The notes beneath the pieces were generated by a model. That model was not told the origin of the DNA, did no database searches, and was given only the letters and a program-made list of their open reading frames with translations. Of a DNA stretch of 64,000 nucleotides, positions 1 through 14,030 are shown in pieces. The DNA comes from Cyanoderma ruficeps (taxonomy: Eukaryota; Chordata; Aves; Passeriformes; Timaliidae), in the NCBI GenBank assembly GCA_008694505.1, contig VZDJ01007755.1:1999409-2063408 (forward strand), read 5' to 3'. A program made the position numbers and the translations under genes. Each line of letters opens with the position of its first letter. The first letter of the stretch is position 1.

Positions 1-3000
1 GAAGCCTTTCAGCTGAACATCTTTCCCCTTCAGTCACAAGTTACTGAGTTTGATAATGTTCACTAATTTTGCTGCTGATCTGATCACTATCAATAAGGGT
101 GACACAAGAAAATCAAGTCTTTAACAGGAAATAATGAAAGCTTGTGATCTGGAGAGCTCTTCCAAATAGGCTGGGTGAACACAACAGGGACATTTCATGT
201 CCCTCCTTAACATGAAATACATGGATGCAACCCATATTCTCATTGCCTTATCTGAAGTCAAGTTCACCCTTAAGTCTTTCAAAATATATCCTGTGTTCAC
301 AGAATATGCATGTTTGTATGAGTTGTTTATCTCCTCGGGTTTAAAAAGGTGTAAGGTACTGCATTAGGGTAAATAATGTCGATCTTTAGTTCCAATGTTT
401 TTATCTCTTTCCCAAAATAAGAGGGTCAATAGTGATTAGGGGTGGTGTAGATGTGAGGATCCAAGTATTTTATTGAGGCACAGTCTGTAATTAGTTCTTC
501 TTATTTACCTTGCTTCACATTCACCCTTCAAGTCTTACCCCTAACGATGCTGTCATTATTTAGCTCTTAGGAAATCAATGTGATACACTTTGGAACACAA
601 ACATCTCTGAATTATTTGAAATACTATTACTTACATCTTATCTGTGTCCTGAGGGCCAAACCGTATTTGGGTTCCACTTTAACAGAATAGAACTTTTCTT
701 AAGGAGGCGTGTGTTAGGCTAAATGTTGAGTGAGTGTAACACATGCGGGTAAGGGTAAGATGGAAGGCAGAAGCCCGTAAGAGGAGAATGTTCCTAGGTA
801 GAAATGAAGGAAGTTGTATCTCTTACATGAATGGGGGTTTCTTTCTTGAGAAGGAAGAGCAGATCAGTAGCAGTGGTCCCCAGCCATCACCTGCACCATA
901 TGTTCTCAAGGCAGTGACTCCTGACTGCTTTTTTTTGTTAGCAGAGGTTTTATTCCAGCTTGGAAAGAGGAGGGATGAACCAGTATGAACTGAGTAGGGG
1001 GTAAAATGAGTGACAGAAGGATTCAGCAGTAATTCTGCATTTCCTTGATTTTGTCAGTTTAAAGTTGACCTCTTAACATTAATGTAGATTTTGTCATTTA
1101 TTTTTTATGCCTGGTGTATCTACCTTAATACAGGGACAACAGTTCATGCTGAGTGTTTTATACATAATTTATATCCAATACTAAAACCCTTTGTACTGCT
1201 TTAAGGGGTTATAAATTCAGTGCAGCCCAATGGATATGTTAATGCAAAACTCCTGGCCTACACATTTTACTTGATGTGAATTGCCTATGATTTTCCACCC
1301 TAGACATTTTGCCAGCAATATACATAAAAAAAAGAGTTACAGAATGTATCAATGAACAATAATAAAAGCTACCTTCTTGGGAATACTCACATCTCTAATA
1401 ATAATTATCCAACAACATTTGGATCAGATATTCATTGTTCACATTATTTTATTATCCACAAAGCAATGCTATTTCCAAGACTTGTACACCATCCAAAGTT
1501 GTGGTTCTAGAGAAGTGTAACAACGCTATATCCAATTTTATTGTGCTCCATTCATATCAAGTTAATGAAATACTGAGAGTTCTATTTTTTCTTGTTTGTT
1601 TACACTTTGGCTAAGACGAGATAAACTCACTATTATGATACTTAAAAGTCCTCCTAAGTGTATTACATTGTGCTCTGTGAAATTAATACTACAAAATACA
1701 TCCACTCCATCCTTACTGCTGTATTTATTATCGGCCCTTCTATCTCCACACAATGACATTAGTGGTTAAGATGCTTCCTAGATGCGACAAGCAGAGTCCA
1801 TTCCCACCAGAACTTGAACATTTTGGGAACTATTCTACAGATTGTGCCCCTTATAATTTTTGGGTTTCACAGCTTGCAGGACTAAATATTAAATTATGAT
1901 GTGACATAACAAAATAGGGAGAGAAAAGTAGGGGAAAAAGCATGTGCAGAGCCAAGACAGAGCAGTGTATTCTATTTAAAGGAGCTGTATTTTCAAGTTT
2001 GGAGTTCTAGTCTGGGTGTTGGCACACATCAGTGTGCATGAATAGAAAATACTGTGTCTGTCATGGGATTAATATTAAAAGGAAAATGCAATAGGACTGG
2101 GTGCTTGTTTGGAACTCTGGTACTACTCCTTTATATTTGTGCAAACATGGTCCCTCCGTCACCTGGAGGGTTCTTTCTTCTCCTGCAATCTCCATTCTTT
2201 GGGTGTCTACAATGGAGCCCCTTCATGAAGAACTTTCCAGGTGGAGGCACAGCCACACTGTAGAGCTGTGTGGATTTAGGCAGGCAGATACCCAATGTAG
2301 GCTGTGGTGAGAGCAATGAAAGATGTAGGAAATGGAGCTGGGCCACATGCAGCCGGTTTGGTCGCATTAGACTTTCCTTCTGCAGCAGTAGCTGGAAACC
2401 GCTCTAGCTCTGCTGTAGCTAAACAGAAGAGGATCAGAATGCTGCTGTTAAATCTCTGGGTCCACCAGTTTCGCCTTCCTTCAATAGCTGCTCAATGATG
2501 CACAGGATCATGGCCTCTCTGAGTCCAAGCAAGGATGGCTTTCTCCCCACCAAAACCCCAGGGGCATCCATTCTGTACCGCAGAGCCAGCTTTCATCTCC
2601 TGAAGAGGGAAAAGTAATGAATCCAAGAAAACTGGAAGGGAAATTCAGGAAGCCAGAGCATCATTATTGATGTAATAGCTTCTCATGAAAGGCTGTAAGG
2701 GATCTTTAAGGTTTAAAATAAGCTTTCAAAGCTTCAGTTTTACGTTCAAATAAAATAAAACAAAAATTAAATGAAAAAGGGATTTCCTTATGGACACAGC
2801 TTCACTCAAAACCACAAGGGAGCTTTGATCAAACACAGAACCTTGAGAAAATGTATTGTATTATGTACATTTCCAACAGCCCCCAAACTTCTCTTTGCAG
2901 TCTCTCATCCAGGTGCTTAACAAAACCAAACATGTCTTTAATTCATCCAGTCCTGCAGCCTCTCAGTCCATGCTGTTAAGAGTACAAGCCCTTAAGAAAT

Positions 3001-4932
3001 ATATAAATTTACTCTGTAAGTTCTGCGGAAACATGTCCAATGTGTCTTGTAGTGATATGTACACAAAAACCTGTCATCCCACATAGAGTTAAAGCAATAC
3101 TCCCTTTCTTGTTTGCCAGGGAAATTGTTTGTTTGTTTTCCTGAAGGGGAGCACAATTGTTCAGACTGTTGTAAACTGAGTCAAAAGAGATTTCAGCAAA
3201 GAGTTACGTTTCATTGAATTATTTGTGACAGCTTTGATTAATTGCAGATGTGCTAATCAGATTTTTTCAATTTCTTATTAACTACAGTACCTTTCTTTTC
3301 AGGACTTGATTTTCCTTCTTTGCGGACCATAATGTAAACCTGACCTGAAGGCTGGCTTTGGTCCAGCCTTGGCAGCTTTCAGTCACTGCACAGAGGAACA
3401 GGTAGCCTCTGGCTCTTTGTTTGTTTTAAAATTTCTGTGATGATTGTGATCTGGCAGAAAGAAGACAGATCCAGATCTTGTTTTAAACAACTGTTGTAAT
3501 GGGGAAGTTCTGTAAAATCCCTTAAAGCCCGTGATGAAAACAGGGCAACGCTCCTCTGTCATTACACTGCACCAAATGTCAAAGATCAGAATCTGTCCTG
3601 TGTATTTAGAAAAAACTGCCCCTGAAAATTAATTAAGATCTAGGGTTTTAAAATGTCACAAATATATATATATTTAAGGGATAAAAGAAAAAAATTACTT
3701 TGAGGTTACAATCAACACTTAAGTTAGTATAAGTCAATTCTGTTTATTTTTCTTACAGGCAGCAAGCAGTATCAGATTTCAACACATCACACACCTGCAT
3801 CTTTCAGGGTTTGTTTGCTTTCCATCCCATAACTGCATTCAGTAGACAATAGTTACAGGCAGTAAAAGCACAATATTTTCTAGGCTAAAATGAATGAAAA
3901 TCCACATCTGAGTTTCTAGAGCTCAAGTAAATATTAGAGACGATGGGAAAAATTTGGGATATTGCAAACAGCCCTTAGTTTGCACAGAAACCACGAGTTA
4001 ACACCAAGGCATGATCAGTAAATGCTGATGTTTGCCATTGGGCTGCTGCTGCTGCAAGTCAAGTCATCGCCTTTAGGAGTTTGGGTACTCCTACTTCAAC
4101 GTGGAATTAATGAAAAACTCAAGTTGGTTTTTTTCAGGGCACAAAAATGTCAGCAAGAACTAATAGGTTTTTTGTTTCTCTTTCCTCAAATTGCTTATAT
4201 ACGAGTCTTGACCTCCTGAAGTCCGTAAAAGGACTTTGTTTTTATGAAGCTTTGGATGTGCTCCTTAAGTGCACAAGGGCTTTTGAACAGGAGGGCAGAG
4301 TACAAAGGTCCACACGTGTGGATATCTCTACAGCAGTCTGCCTGTGTGTACATGGAGGGAGAACACAGAAATGCTCTTGGGTTTGGGGGTTTTTGGTTTT
4401 TGGGTGGTTTTTTTTTTTATTCCCTCAAGGAGAGGGAACGCCTCATGTCAGCTTGAATGTAATTAATCAGTTCAGCTTTTAGAGAAGAGTTACATAAAGA
4501 ATAATGAAGGTTGTGATAAAAAAATGTTAGCTTTTCAATGTGTCTTCTGACTATTTGTAATTGAGGTCTATTGGGAGGAGACTTTCCTCTATTTATCTTC
4601 CCTTTTTAACTTGAGGTTAACAACCTAATAAATCTCTCCAAGTGGTGCCCCTTCACCCCACAGACATGTTGAGCAGTACCACTGAGTTTCTGTGGCATGC
4701 AACTAGAAACTACCACACATTACAGCTACTTCATAAAATTAACTGCATGCTGCCTTTCTGCTTTTACTGTTTTCCCCTTAAATTGGTTGGAAAATGTAAA
4801 AAGTAGCTCAGAATAGAAAGAGAAGATGCAGTAAAAATGTGGACTATTAGACTGGGGACATTTAGACTGTAAGGAGCTCCCAAGGTACTGGAAAGAGGTT
4901 CCAGAAAAATACATGGGAAGCATCCCCCTCTT

Positions 4933-4986
4933 GGGATTTTTTTTTAATGTCTTTAAGCTGGGATTTTTTTAAAATGTCTTTAAGCT
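4933..4986. repeat. 27-bp tandem duplication, two copies
   Basis: Two adjacent 27-base copies (4,933-4,959 and 4,960-4,986) share GGGATTTTTTT and the tail AATGTCTTTAAGCT. They differ only by T-to-A changes within the T/A run. This is a simple local duplication, probably slippage, with no coding context. Confidence 0.85.
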
Positions 4987-7410
4987 GGGGAGTTTAAGAT
5001 GACTGTCTTCTTAAAGGGGAAAGATTTGTTTTCTTGGCAAGAAGGACAGGAGAACAAGTCCTCTAACACCCATGAAGTTCAGGGATCAGTAGGGCAAAGC
5101 AGCTCAAAACCTCCCCTGGCCTCCACATGAAAAGCTTCTTGACTTCAGACTCCCCTGACTGTCGGTATCAAGGTGTTCTCCAGACATGTTGCCACCAGCT
5201 TGGAATAGGAGCTGGTATTCCTGGCAATTTTCCGAAATATGCCATTGGAGCTTCCTGCTTCTCCTGCTCTAAAATATTCCTTTTTTTCCCTCTGTCAGGT
5301 TCTTTGCTTTGCGGGGTTGCTAGCAAGCATCTTGGAAGAGGATGTGTGATCAAGAGCAATCCTTCCCACATCACCTCCTGTGATGGGTGTTCAGAGCTTT
5401 CTTTTTCCTCCAACTGTCATGCATTCTTCAGTCCATGAATATAAAGGTCAAGAAGAGAACACAATCACACAGAAGTGAACTTCAAAAGCAGAATTATTAA
5501 CTATGTCTTTTTCTATATGAACTTGCCATGATTTTTATGGAAAATATTTTCATTTCCCAAAATGAAGAACAAAAGAGAAAAGAGGAACAGTTGCAGAGAA
5601 ATCATGCAGATCATTTTCTTACTGACAACCTATGTCTGCCTTTTTGTAAAACTGAAACATTTGAGAGACTCATGTTTTCTGTCTCCCTTTTTCTCTCTTT
5701 GATTCTCCTTGTCTAAGACCCCCCCCCCTTTTTTTTCCATCTTCTTTTGCAATTTCATTGCTGAAATTCAGCATTTCTTTTTCAGATAATCTTTCCTGTA
5801 TCCAATAGCAGGAACATTTTCTGCACTACTCTCAACTTTGTCATGATGAAACACCTTCTGTGAGATCACATCTGACTCCTGATTGCTAATACCAACTGTT
5901 GCTACCAAGAAACCTGGGGACATTCCAGGTGAGATGAGGCAGATTTCAACATTGTACTTTAGATATTGAATCCAGTACTAGCTTAGACCCTGCTGATGCT
6001 CAAAATGGAAAGTTGAAGAGGTCTACTTATCTAAACAAGCAATAATTACAATATTCAAATGCAGGATTTTAGTCATCCCCACTTGAAAGTTTTGAACTGA
6101 TTGTAGGAAGAATCTGGTCATTCTTTAATCCTTCTTTTTTATTTTAACTGTGGCAGAAGAAAAAAATAAACATTTTAAACTTTTCTCACCTACTCCACAG
6201 TTAAATTTCTCATGTTGTAAACTTGGCTGACAGGGCATGTGGTAAGATGTGAAAAAAAAATAAGAATAACCTGCATGATAGAGTATGCTAAAACTATTCA
6301 TATCTGTACAGAAAGACAGTTGTTCTAGTTGCCTGTGAAATGCTTGATTACAACTTGATTATTAGTCTTTTATTTTTATTCCTAGATCACCTGAATGTTT
6401 TAGTACATCAATGATGGATGATATTTTTCTGCATCTCTTCTGCCGCTGCTATGTGGTGAAGTTCAGCCACTCTGTACAAAGGTTAGACCCAGTTAAAACA
6501 GACTTTTAATTATTTATGAGACAGCAAGAAGACCAATGGGACTTCCACTTGTCCTTCTGGAGCAATAATGAGACCATTACAGTCTATTTAACACCATGAA
6601 AAACAATATCCACAGGTGACCTTTCAGAATCATTGCCAAGTTGGATTTATGGCCATCATGTACTCTCATCAAGGAAGAATATCAAAGAAGGGCTTAAAGT
6701 TAAATTGGCACTTCAGTTGGTAACAGCGTCCTGAGGTTTGATAATAAAAATTTCCTTTATTTTGTTTAAGGGAGGGAATCACAGACAGAATCTGATAGCT
6801 GGTGTTGTTTCTTATAAGTTCTGGGAGCCTACTGAATACTTTGGGCATATGCTGTGATATGACATAATGACAGTGCTGAGATATTTCTGTGTCTGCTTAA
6901 ATAGTCAAAACATCTGTATGTGGAGGAAAACCTTGGCACTCCGTTCCTTCAGACACACAGTCCCTGAAAACAATGCCAGATATTGAACGACTAAAACCTT
7001 TTGCAGTAGTGCTCAGGACACTGATGTACAAAAGCTGAGTATCACCATCACCTCCCAGGGACGAGAATAAACTTAAAAATAAAAAATACAGAAAACTTTG
7101 TTTTCAATTAGTAACTAAATCAAACGAAAAATATGGTTTGCCTGTCCTTTATGTTAGCAAATTATACTGAGGTAGATACAATTTCAATCCTGATCCCTAG
7201 GTGGGCTTGAAGAGACACGTACATCTATCAGAATGGTGACTATAGAAAGAAATAAAGACTTAATCTGAATGCTGTCACTGAACAAAACAGCAGTGTGTAG
7301 GACACATGCAGCTGTGAAACTGCAGATGGAATAACAAGGAAACAGAAGCTAACTGCATGTCTTGAAACAGATGTGAAGCAGAAGGGGCATGTTCCAAGCA
7401 GCTGATTTAA

Positions 7411-7443
7411 AAAAANNNNNNNNNNAAAAAAAAAAAAAAAAAA
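7411..7443. repeat. Poly-A tract interrupted by an assembly gap
   Basis: A run of A on both sides of ten N (7,416-7,425). The true length is unknown because the tract was not resolved. It could be the tail of a retroposed sequence, but the flanking bases show no recognisable LINE or SINE 3' end. Confidence 0.8.
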
Positions 7444-10400
7444 GCTGCACTGAATGAATCATTGGATTGGATTGCTTATATTGCTTATCTAAAAAGAAAT
7501 ATTTGGAGATATACAGCTTCAAGAGAGAGGCTCAGTCCTTGTCTAAATGTCGGCACAACAGCATAGCTGCAACTTCTTCACGTGACACAAGAGTGTGACC
7601 CACAAGTACCAGTGCCATGGGAACTGAGAGGGAAGCCAAGCCTGGCACTCAAGGAAATCTGAATGCAGGCAGAAGACACAAAAGTAACAAGATGTTTATT
7701 CATCTTCTGTCATGAGCATCACATTCAGGGTCAAAGAGGTAACACCTTCCACCTTCTGTCTCGTCTGTTTCTTTTTAACCAAAAGACCGATAGGAATCTT
7801 TTCCTCCCCTACAGAAAGGGAACAGCAAGATAGTAGTTTTCTTCACTGTAAGGATCTGCTTAACTCTTTTGATCATAAGCCATTTCTTCATGTTGTCTCA
7901 GACTTCAGATATGAGCAGCACTGACTCTATTGCAGAGCTCTACCCAAGCAGTCTCCTCCTCTGTGCCCAAGAATCCATCTGCCTATGCAGCTGCACAGCC
8001 CCAGCTGTCCTTGCTGCTGCTGGCCATTTTGTTCCCATCTTCTGTCCCTAATTCCCTTCTGCATCACCATCTACCTCTGCCTCCAAACAGCCCCTTTCAG
8101 CCTATCAGAAAGGGTTGCAAAACTCAAGCATGTGTCTCACTGGTACCAGAGCCTTGACCAGTTCCATTAATGCTGTAATGGTAATATACATATTATCAAT
8201 AAATAAGGATGCAAAACTTCCAAAGCTGAAGTGACTGCAGATTCAGCAGAATTTTTTTGTGACTCTTTTCATATTGAATAGTTTCAAGACCCTCACACCT
8301 TCTGGAAAGGAGGAGTTTATTGAACTCCTAGTCAGAAGGTGCTTCAGAAGGAGTATTCGGAGAGTAGAATTATCAGATTTTCCTTTAGAGCAACAGAACC
8401 TGTATTCCTATTTGCCTTTCACAGTCTAGAAGCTAGAACAACTCCTATACCTCATTAGCAGTGAGGAAATTGTAGGATTAAGCATAGTATAACCTTCTCC
8501 TTCCTCCACTTACTTTAAAATTCTTGAACTTTGTAATCTGGACTTCTTTTGTTTTCTTTTCTTTTCCTTTTTTCTTTCTTTTTTTTTTTTTAATCCCACA
8601 GTAAATTAACTGGAGACTATTCACAAGTTAAATATTAAATGCTCTTATATCCAAAATCACCTAAATCCCAGGAACAATGTTGGCTGCATTCCAATTCAAA
8701 GGCCCGTAATCTGTATATTTTTTTCCAGTTTGCTTTCAGAGCTCTGTTTAATTCAGTGTAGGATGGTGGTCGTCTGCAATTCAGTTTTTTAAAAAGTCAA
8801 CAGACATTAAAAAGAATCAAAAACCAAACACCACCAAAACCAGTCAAAATTAAAATATGAGGTTAAAAAAAAAAGCCTATTCTTTTGAGAGTTTTTGCAT
8901 GAGCATTGTACTGTGGTCTGCTCATAAAGCCCTCCCAGATTCATCTTCTCTTTTCCACCCCCCTTGCAGAACCTGATACACCATGTCAAAAGCAGAGCCA
9001 ATGTTTGAGGAATAGAGTATCTGTCCAAATGGTTTCATCTGAGTTTTCACTTTGGGTCTGCAGAGTACCTGCTGACAGAGAGCAGATTCCTCATTTCCTG
9101 CTGTTCTACATACAACTGCATCATAAATGGAGCTCTTGACATTGTCTCTGTTGCTAAAATCGGGCCGCATCCTTCCATCAAGTGATCTCTTCCTCAAGTA
9201 CTTATTTATCACTTTCATATTCCACTTTGAAAGAAACCAAAGTTCCAGGGAGCAAAGTGCCATAAGAGAACAACTGGGAGAGGATGTTTGGGGAGAAAAT
9301 TATCCACATAGACCATCAAGTTTTGTCTATTCATATTTACAGGTTCAAGAGAAATCCTGATCAAAGGCTGCTTACACCCTTACCCTCAACCCCCAAACTA
9401 CAGCAGAAACAATTTAAAAGGAGAAATTGACTTTTGAAAGATTATGCTTGCTTGTTTTAAAGGGACCACCACAATGTGTAAGTTTATCAGAGGCCACTTT
9501 CCTTCAAGGCAAGTTTCTACCTTGCTTTTCCAAACTAGTGTTCTCACCAAAATAAAATACTGTATATTTTGGATGTGTCAGAGTTTTCTTCCAGAGCACA
9601 GGGAGCTGCTCTGTCTGAGCAGCAGCAGTCACCCTTTCTTCCTGACTAGCAGACACATGCTTTTGATAATTGAATGCAGCTGTTCTCCTCGCTGCCCCTT
9701 CTTAAGCTTTTGAAGGAAATCCTACTTAGAGAAATGCCTGTGTCTCCAGCAGGGATCCAGAACACGAGGGAACGCTGACTGGAAAGACTACATTTGCAAA
9801 GGGCAGTACCAGCTGACCCCATTCTTAAATCTCTGCAGAGAATTTGAGGTGTGTGATGTCACAGTATAATTTCAACTACCTGTATTTTAGATTCTAAATG
9901 GCTGGCATTTCTTTAAAAGAATTCCACAAGAGAGAAAGCCTTCTGGTGTCTTGAATGGAGGTGACAAATTATTTTTTCAGTGAGATAATGAACATGAAAA
10001 AAGACTTCTGTGGGCATCTGTAAACACCTCATCTTTTGCCTGTTTGCACAGTTGCACTCAAAAAGAGATCTAGGGAGTAGAAGAGTCCTCAGCGGTGGAG
10101 TCTTGGGTCTGCATCTACAATTATTGATGCAGGTGACCCACCAAACACAGCCATTAAAAAAGGACTAAAATGAATTTTAAAACTTTTTTTGTTATTTATA
10201 ATGGCACCAGCAAACACAATTTTATGTGTTTTACCTTCAGTGTTTTACCTCTACAATTACCTTCATATGTAGATGAGACACCAATGAGGACTTTGAACTT
10301 TCGTAAGTAAACATATATTTCAGCACTGCAAATTTTGGAAATAGGCTTTTAGAACACAACATGAAATTTCTCTAAATACAAATGAATATACTGTGACAGC

Positions 10401-10969
10401 TAATGGAAGGCACAAAATTAATATCAGAAATTAAGTCTCGAGAGAGGTAATAATAACGATAGCAAGGCCTCAATAAAATAATAGCTTTATTTAAATTATG
10501 CAGTTCCTCAGAGAAATGCCAATGGATGCATGAGTGACAAGGGCAGTGGAAGTGCTGTAACTTTTAAAATGGATTTTAAATTAAGCAGATAGTTTCATTG
10601 TCTCAGGCTACAGACACAGGATCCAGTAGATAATGCTCAAGGCATAAGCCCAGATCAAATCTTGCTGCAGCAGCAGTATAGAAAGGAGCACAGAACAAGC
10701 AGTCAAAAGCCTGCTGACCATCTATTGAATCGAGGGCAGTTGAAAGCCCCTCTTTGCTTTTGTTTCAGCCGGGGGTACGGTTCTCAGTGTACAGGTGATG
10801 CAAAAATAACTCTTGAGGATTGTGTCAAGAATCCACCCACAGCATTTTAAATAAAGATGGGCTGATGTTCTAGAGATTAACTGCATTATAAGCATGTCTG
10901 CAGTACTCTGTGGAGCGAGGTGCAGTGTTTCCTGAGGCAGGGTTAAAATGCCCTTACTCCTGCAAAATG

Positions 10970-12006
10970 ACATATCAGCCAAACTAGTGAACAACAATGC
11001 CCAAAGTGCCAAGAAAATTCCACTCTGGACATGAGGATAGCAGACTTCAGGCTGGTCAGGGAATTAGTAAGTAAAGTCCCCTGGGAAAACCTTTTTGCAG
11101 ATGCCAGGGTCCATCAGCACTAGTCACTTTTTAAACATCACCTCCTAAGGGCACGGGAGCAGGCAATTCCCAAACTGAGAAGTCAAGCAGAAGGCTGGCT
11201 TGGTTGAACAGGAATCTTCTCTTGGAAATAAGGTGAAAAAGGAAGGTGCATGCCCAGTGGAAGCAAGGTCAGGTGACATGGGAAGAAATACAGAGATGCT
11301 GATCACCACAGCAGGGAGAAAAGTCAGGTGTCCAAAGGTCAGCTGGAGTTGAAACTGGCCAGAAGTGTGGGAGACATTAAAAAGAATTCTTTCAAATATA
11401 CTAATGGCAAAAGGCAACGTAGAAACATCATCTGCCCATGACAAGATGGGGACAGTCTTCTCACAAACAGGGACAGAGACAAGGCAGAGGTGTTTAATGC
11501 ATTGTCTTTTGTCTGTCTTCAACAAGAATGACAGAGTGAGGTGGCCTCAGTGCCCTGAGCTGGAGGACCATCACTGTGAGAATGATCAGCTTCCTGCCAA
11601 CCGTGAAACTGTGTGAGATCTGCTGTTTCAGCTGGATCCCCACAAACCTATGGGGCCTGATGGGGTTTATCCAAGAATCCTCTAAGAACTAGCTGACATT
11701 GTTCTAAAGCCTCTCTTGATGATATTTGACCTGTCTTGGGATTCTGGAGAGGTCCCAGCTGACCGGAAGCTGATTAACATTGTCCCAGTTTTCAAAAAGG
11801 GCAAGAAGGAGCAAGAAGGGCAAGGGCAGTGGAACAGGTTTCCCAGGGAAGTGGTCACAGCACCAGCCTGACAGGGCTCAAGAAGAGTTTGGAAAGTGCT
11901 CTCAGGAACATGGTGTGATCCTTGGGGTGTCCTGTGTAGGGCCAGGAGTTGGGCTCACTGATCCTGATGGGACTCTTTCAATTTAGCATGCTCTATGATT
12001 CCATGA
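10970..12006 (+). mobile_element. Degraded CR1-type LINE (ORF2 relic plus 3' end)
   Basis: This is a decayed non-LTR retrotransposon of the CR1 family, the dominant LINE of birds and reptiles. Translating the plus strand in shifting frames gives pieces in CR1 ORF2 order: ADFRLVRELVSKVPWE (from 11,040), then KQGQVTWEE (about 11,262), QLELKLARSVGDIKK (from 11,340), CPELEDHHCENDQLP (about 11,550), and DPHKPMGPDGVYPRIL followed by SGEVPADRKL and VPVFKKGKKE (11,635-11,812). The last group is the start of the reverse-transcriptase domain. The sequence then jumps at about 11,812-11,825 directly into a 3'-terminal CR1 segment ending near 12,006 in CTATGATTCCATGA, close to the usual CR1 terminal ATTCTATGATT motif. 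The catalytic half of the reverse transcriptase is therefore missing, and stops and frameshifts interrupt what remains, so it is inactive. The 5' limit is uncertain because the endonuclease end fades into unrecognisable sequence. Confidence 0.88.
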
Positions 12007-14030
12007 GTTTTATAACACTGAGATAGGACTGGATCAGGCACACCAACATCACCTCAAAAGGAATTAGGTCTGTACACAGGCAACAGGTGTCCATAGTCCT
12101 AAAGAAAAATTCTTCCACAGGTAGTTACTGATAGTTTTATCATGTTAAAAAATCTGTCATGATGCTTCACATGACTCTGGCTGAATTTTGCCCTCTGACT
12201 CTGGTAGCAAACTCTTCTGTAATTAGAAATCCAGGAAGAATTAGGGCAGCCTCTGAAGTATGAGCTGTTTTTACAGGAACTGTTCTCATGATTTTATGAA
12301 TATCAGTGAGACAGCACAGCTTTAGGTGAGGATAGATCACAGTTCTTGAATACTTATTTATGGGAAGAGAGGGAGAATCCGTTAATATAACAGCACTTCT
12401 TGGCCTTCACTAAAACAAATGTTCTCAAAAGCCAAGAAAAATCCCAAATTGCAGAAGCCAGAATTTCTTGAGGGGAAATAAACATTTTCCAACTGCCCTT
12501 TTTTTTTTTTTTTTACTCCTTAATTTTATTTTTTGACAACCTTTGAGAATCTTTTGGCTGCAGCAGCAAAACTGTTTGCAGGAAAAAAAAAATTACAGAT
12601 TCCTTTAGTTTACGCTCTGGCATGAACTTTTTAAACCTTGACTGTCTTTATTGCATTCTGAATTAAAGCACTTCTGCTGAATGTGGTGATTTATTTATAT
12701 TTTTGTTGTTTCTGTTGGCATTTTATGTTCATATTTTTTTTGAACTACTTAATGAAAATAAGCTCACACGCTGATAACTTTGGATCCATGCAGTACTTTT
12801 AAAACCACATGTTTACAATAAAACAGTGAGATCCTTGAAATCGAAGTTAAACTCAGATGAAACTAGGAAAAATGTCAGAAAGGTTTCTGTGCTTATGAGT
12901 CTGATTCTGCCTGAGTTGTGTCAAAATTCTTTTCTCATCAAAAAATTACTCAACTCTGCACTTTCCCCAGTAAGTCATGGAAGATACTTCACATGTGCTC
13001 CTTTCAAGGAAAGCAGAATTTGGGTTTCTGTCTCCCCTTTTGGTTTAGGTAGTGAAAAATCCCAAAAGCTGAAGAAACTGAGCCGTGTGGGTAAAAAACT
13101 GCCTTATAAGACCCAAGGTTTTCATTCTTTCACTCAAAATGTGAGTTTTGCTCCCTCTATTCTTGATTTTTTTTTTCAATGCTCTGACTTTGTATCCTTT
13201 TACAAGTGGATTTTGAAAGCTGGGGGAGAGTTTAAATAAAAGTCTCTTACTAGCTGCATTAAAAGTATGAAATACATTGTATCACGTAAACTCTGACCTG
13301 ATATGGAAAAGCATTTTTCATCCTTACATTTTTGGCAGACTTGTATTGTGTTTTTGATGGTGGGAAAAAGACCAATAAATGGCAAAGACAAAAACATCAC
13401 TCACTGGTAGCCAGACCTTTTCTGGGAAAATATAAACTAAATTAATGTTCTCTGAAGATTTCACCTTGCTTTAATTATAACTTAATAATGTTCTGACAAC
13501 TTAGTTTGAGAAAGGTAAGAAAAGTTAGGCGTGTATCAGCTTTAAATATGACCCACACTTTTAAAAATCTGATTTTATAACTAGGAAAAGGCACTTTTGG
13601 TGTGCAATTTGGCTCATTTTTAGTTACTGGTGTCTGGTTCACTGAATTTCAAGCTCTGTGATTGCAAGCTTGGCCTGTGCTTTCTGTTCCGACCACTTGA
13701 GGGAATCATTCTGTAGCTGTGGCCCGTAATTTTTGTTTTTACACTAAGGAAGTAAGAAAAATTATATTTGTTGCAGAAAGTTTTCCAACTTTACTTCAAC
13801 ATGAAAGACATCACAAGGCACCGGCTCAGAAATAAATTACTCCCTACATACTAAATATCCAGGAAGGGAAAAAAATGTTGATAAATGAGAGTCTTGGGAG
13901 TTGCTAAGTGAGGTCCCTGCACACAATTTATGATCATGCACTCTTGGACTTCAGAATGATTAATACAGCTAATTCTCAGTAGAGTAAGAGCTGTTTTAGC
14001 CCAGGAGAGAACTGTACGCTATTGTTTATA
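12007..14030. other. AT-rich non-coding DNA, no gene found
   Basis: Nothing recognisable beyond homopolymers (T tract at about 12,500-12,514). A 137-codon plus-strand open frame at 12,826-13,239 has no start context, splice sites or family-like motif and is treated as chance. Confidence 0.55.

Larger units (their letters stand above)
1..10970. other. AT-rich non-coding DNA, no gene found
   Basis: I see no supportable exon here. Open frames are at most 113 codons, occur equally on both strands and do not resemble a protein family. The stretch is ordinary AT-rich vertebrate intergenic or intronic sequence with scattered poly-A and poly-T tracts, a small 27-bp tandem duplication (4,933-4,986) and a gap inside a poly-A tract (7,416-7,425). 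The segment at about 3,180-3,320 has dense TAAT/ATTA and TTGATTAATTG-like words and might be a conserved element, but nothing in the sequence alone proves that. Confidence 0.6.
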
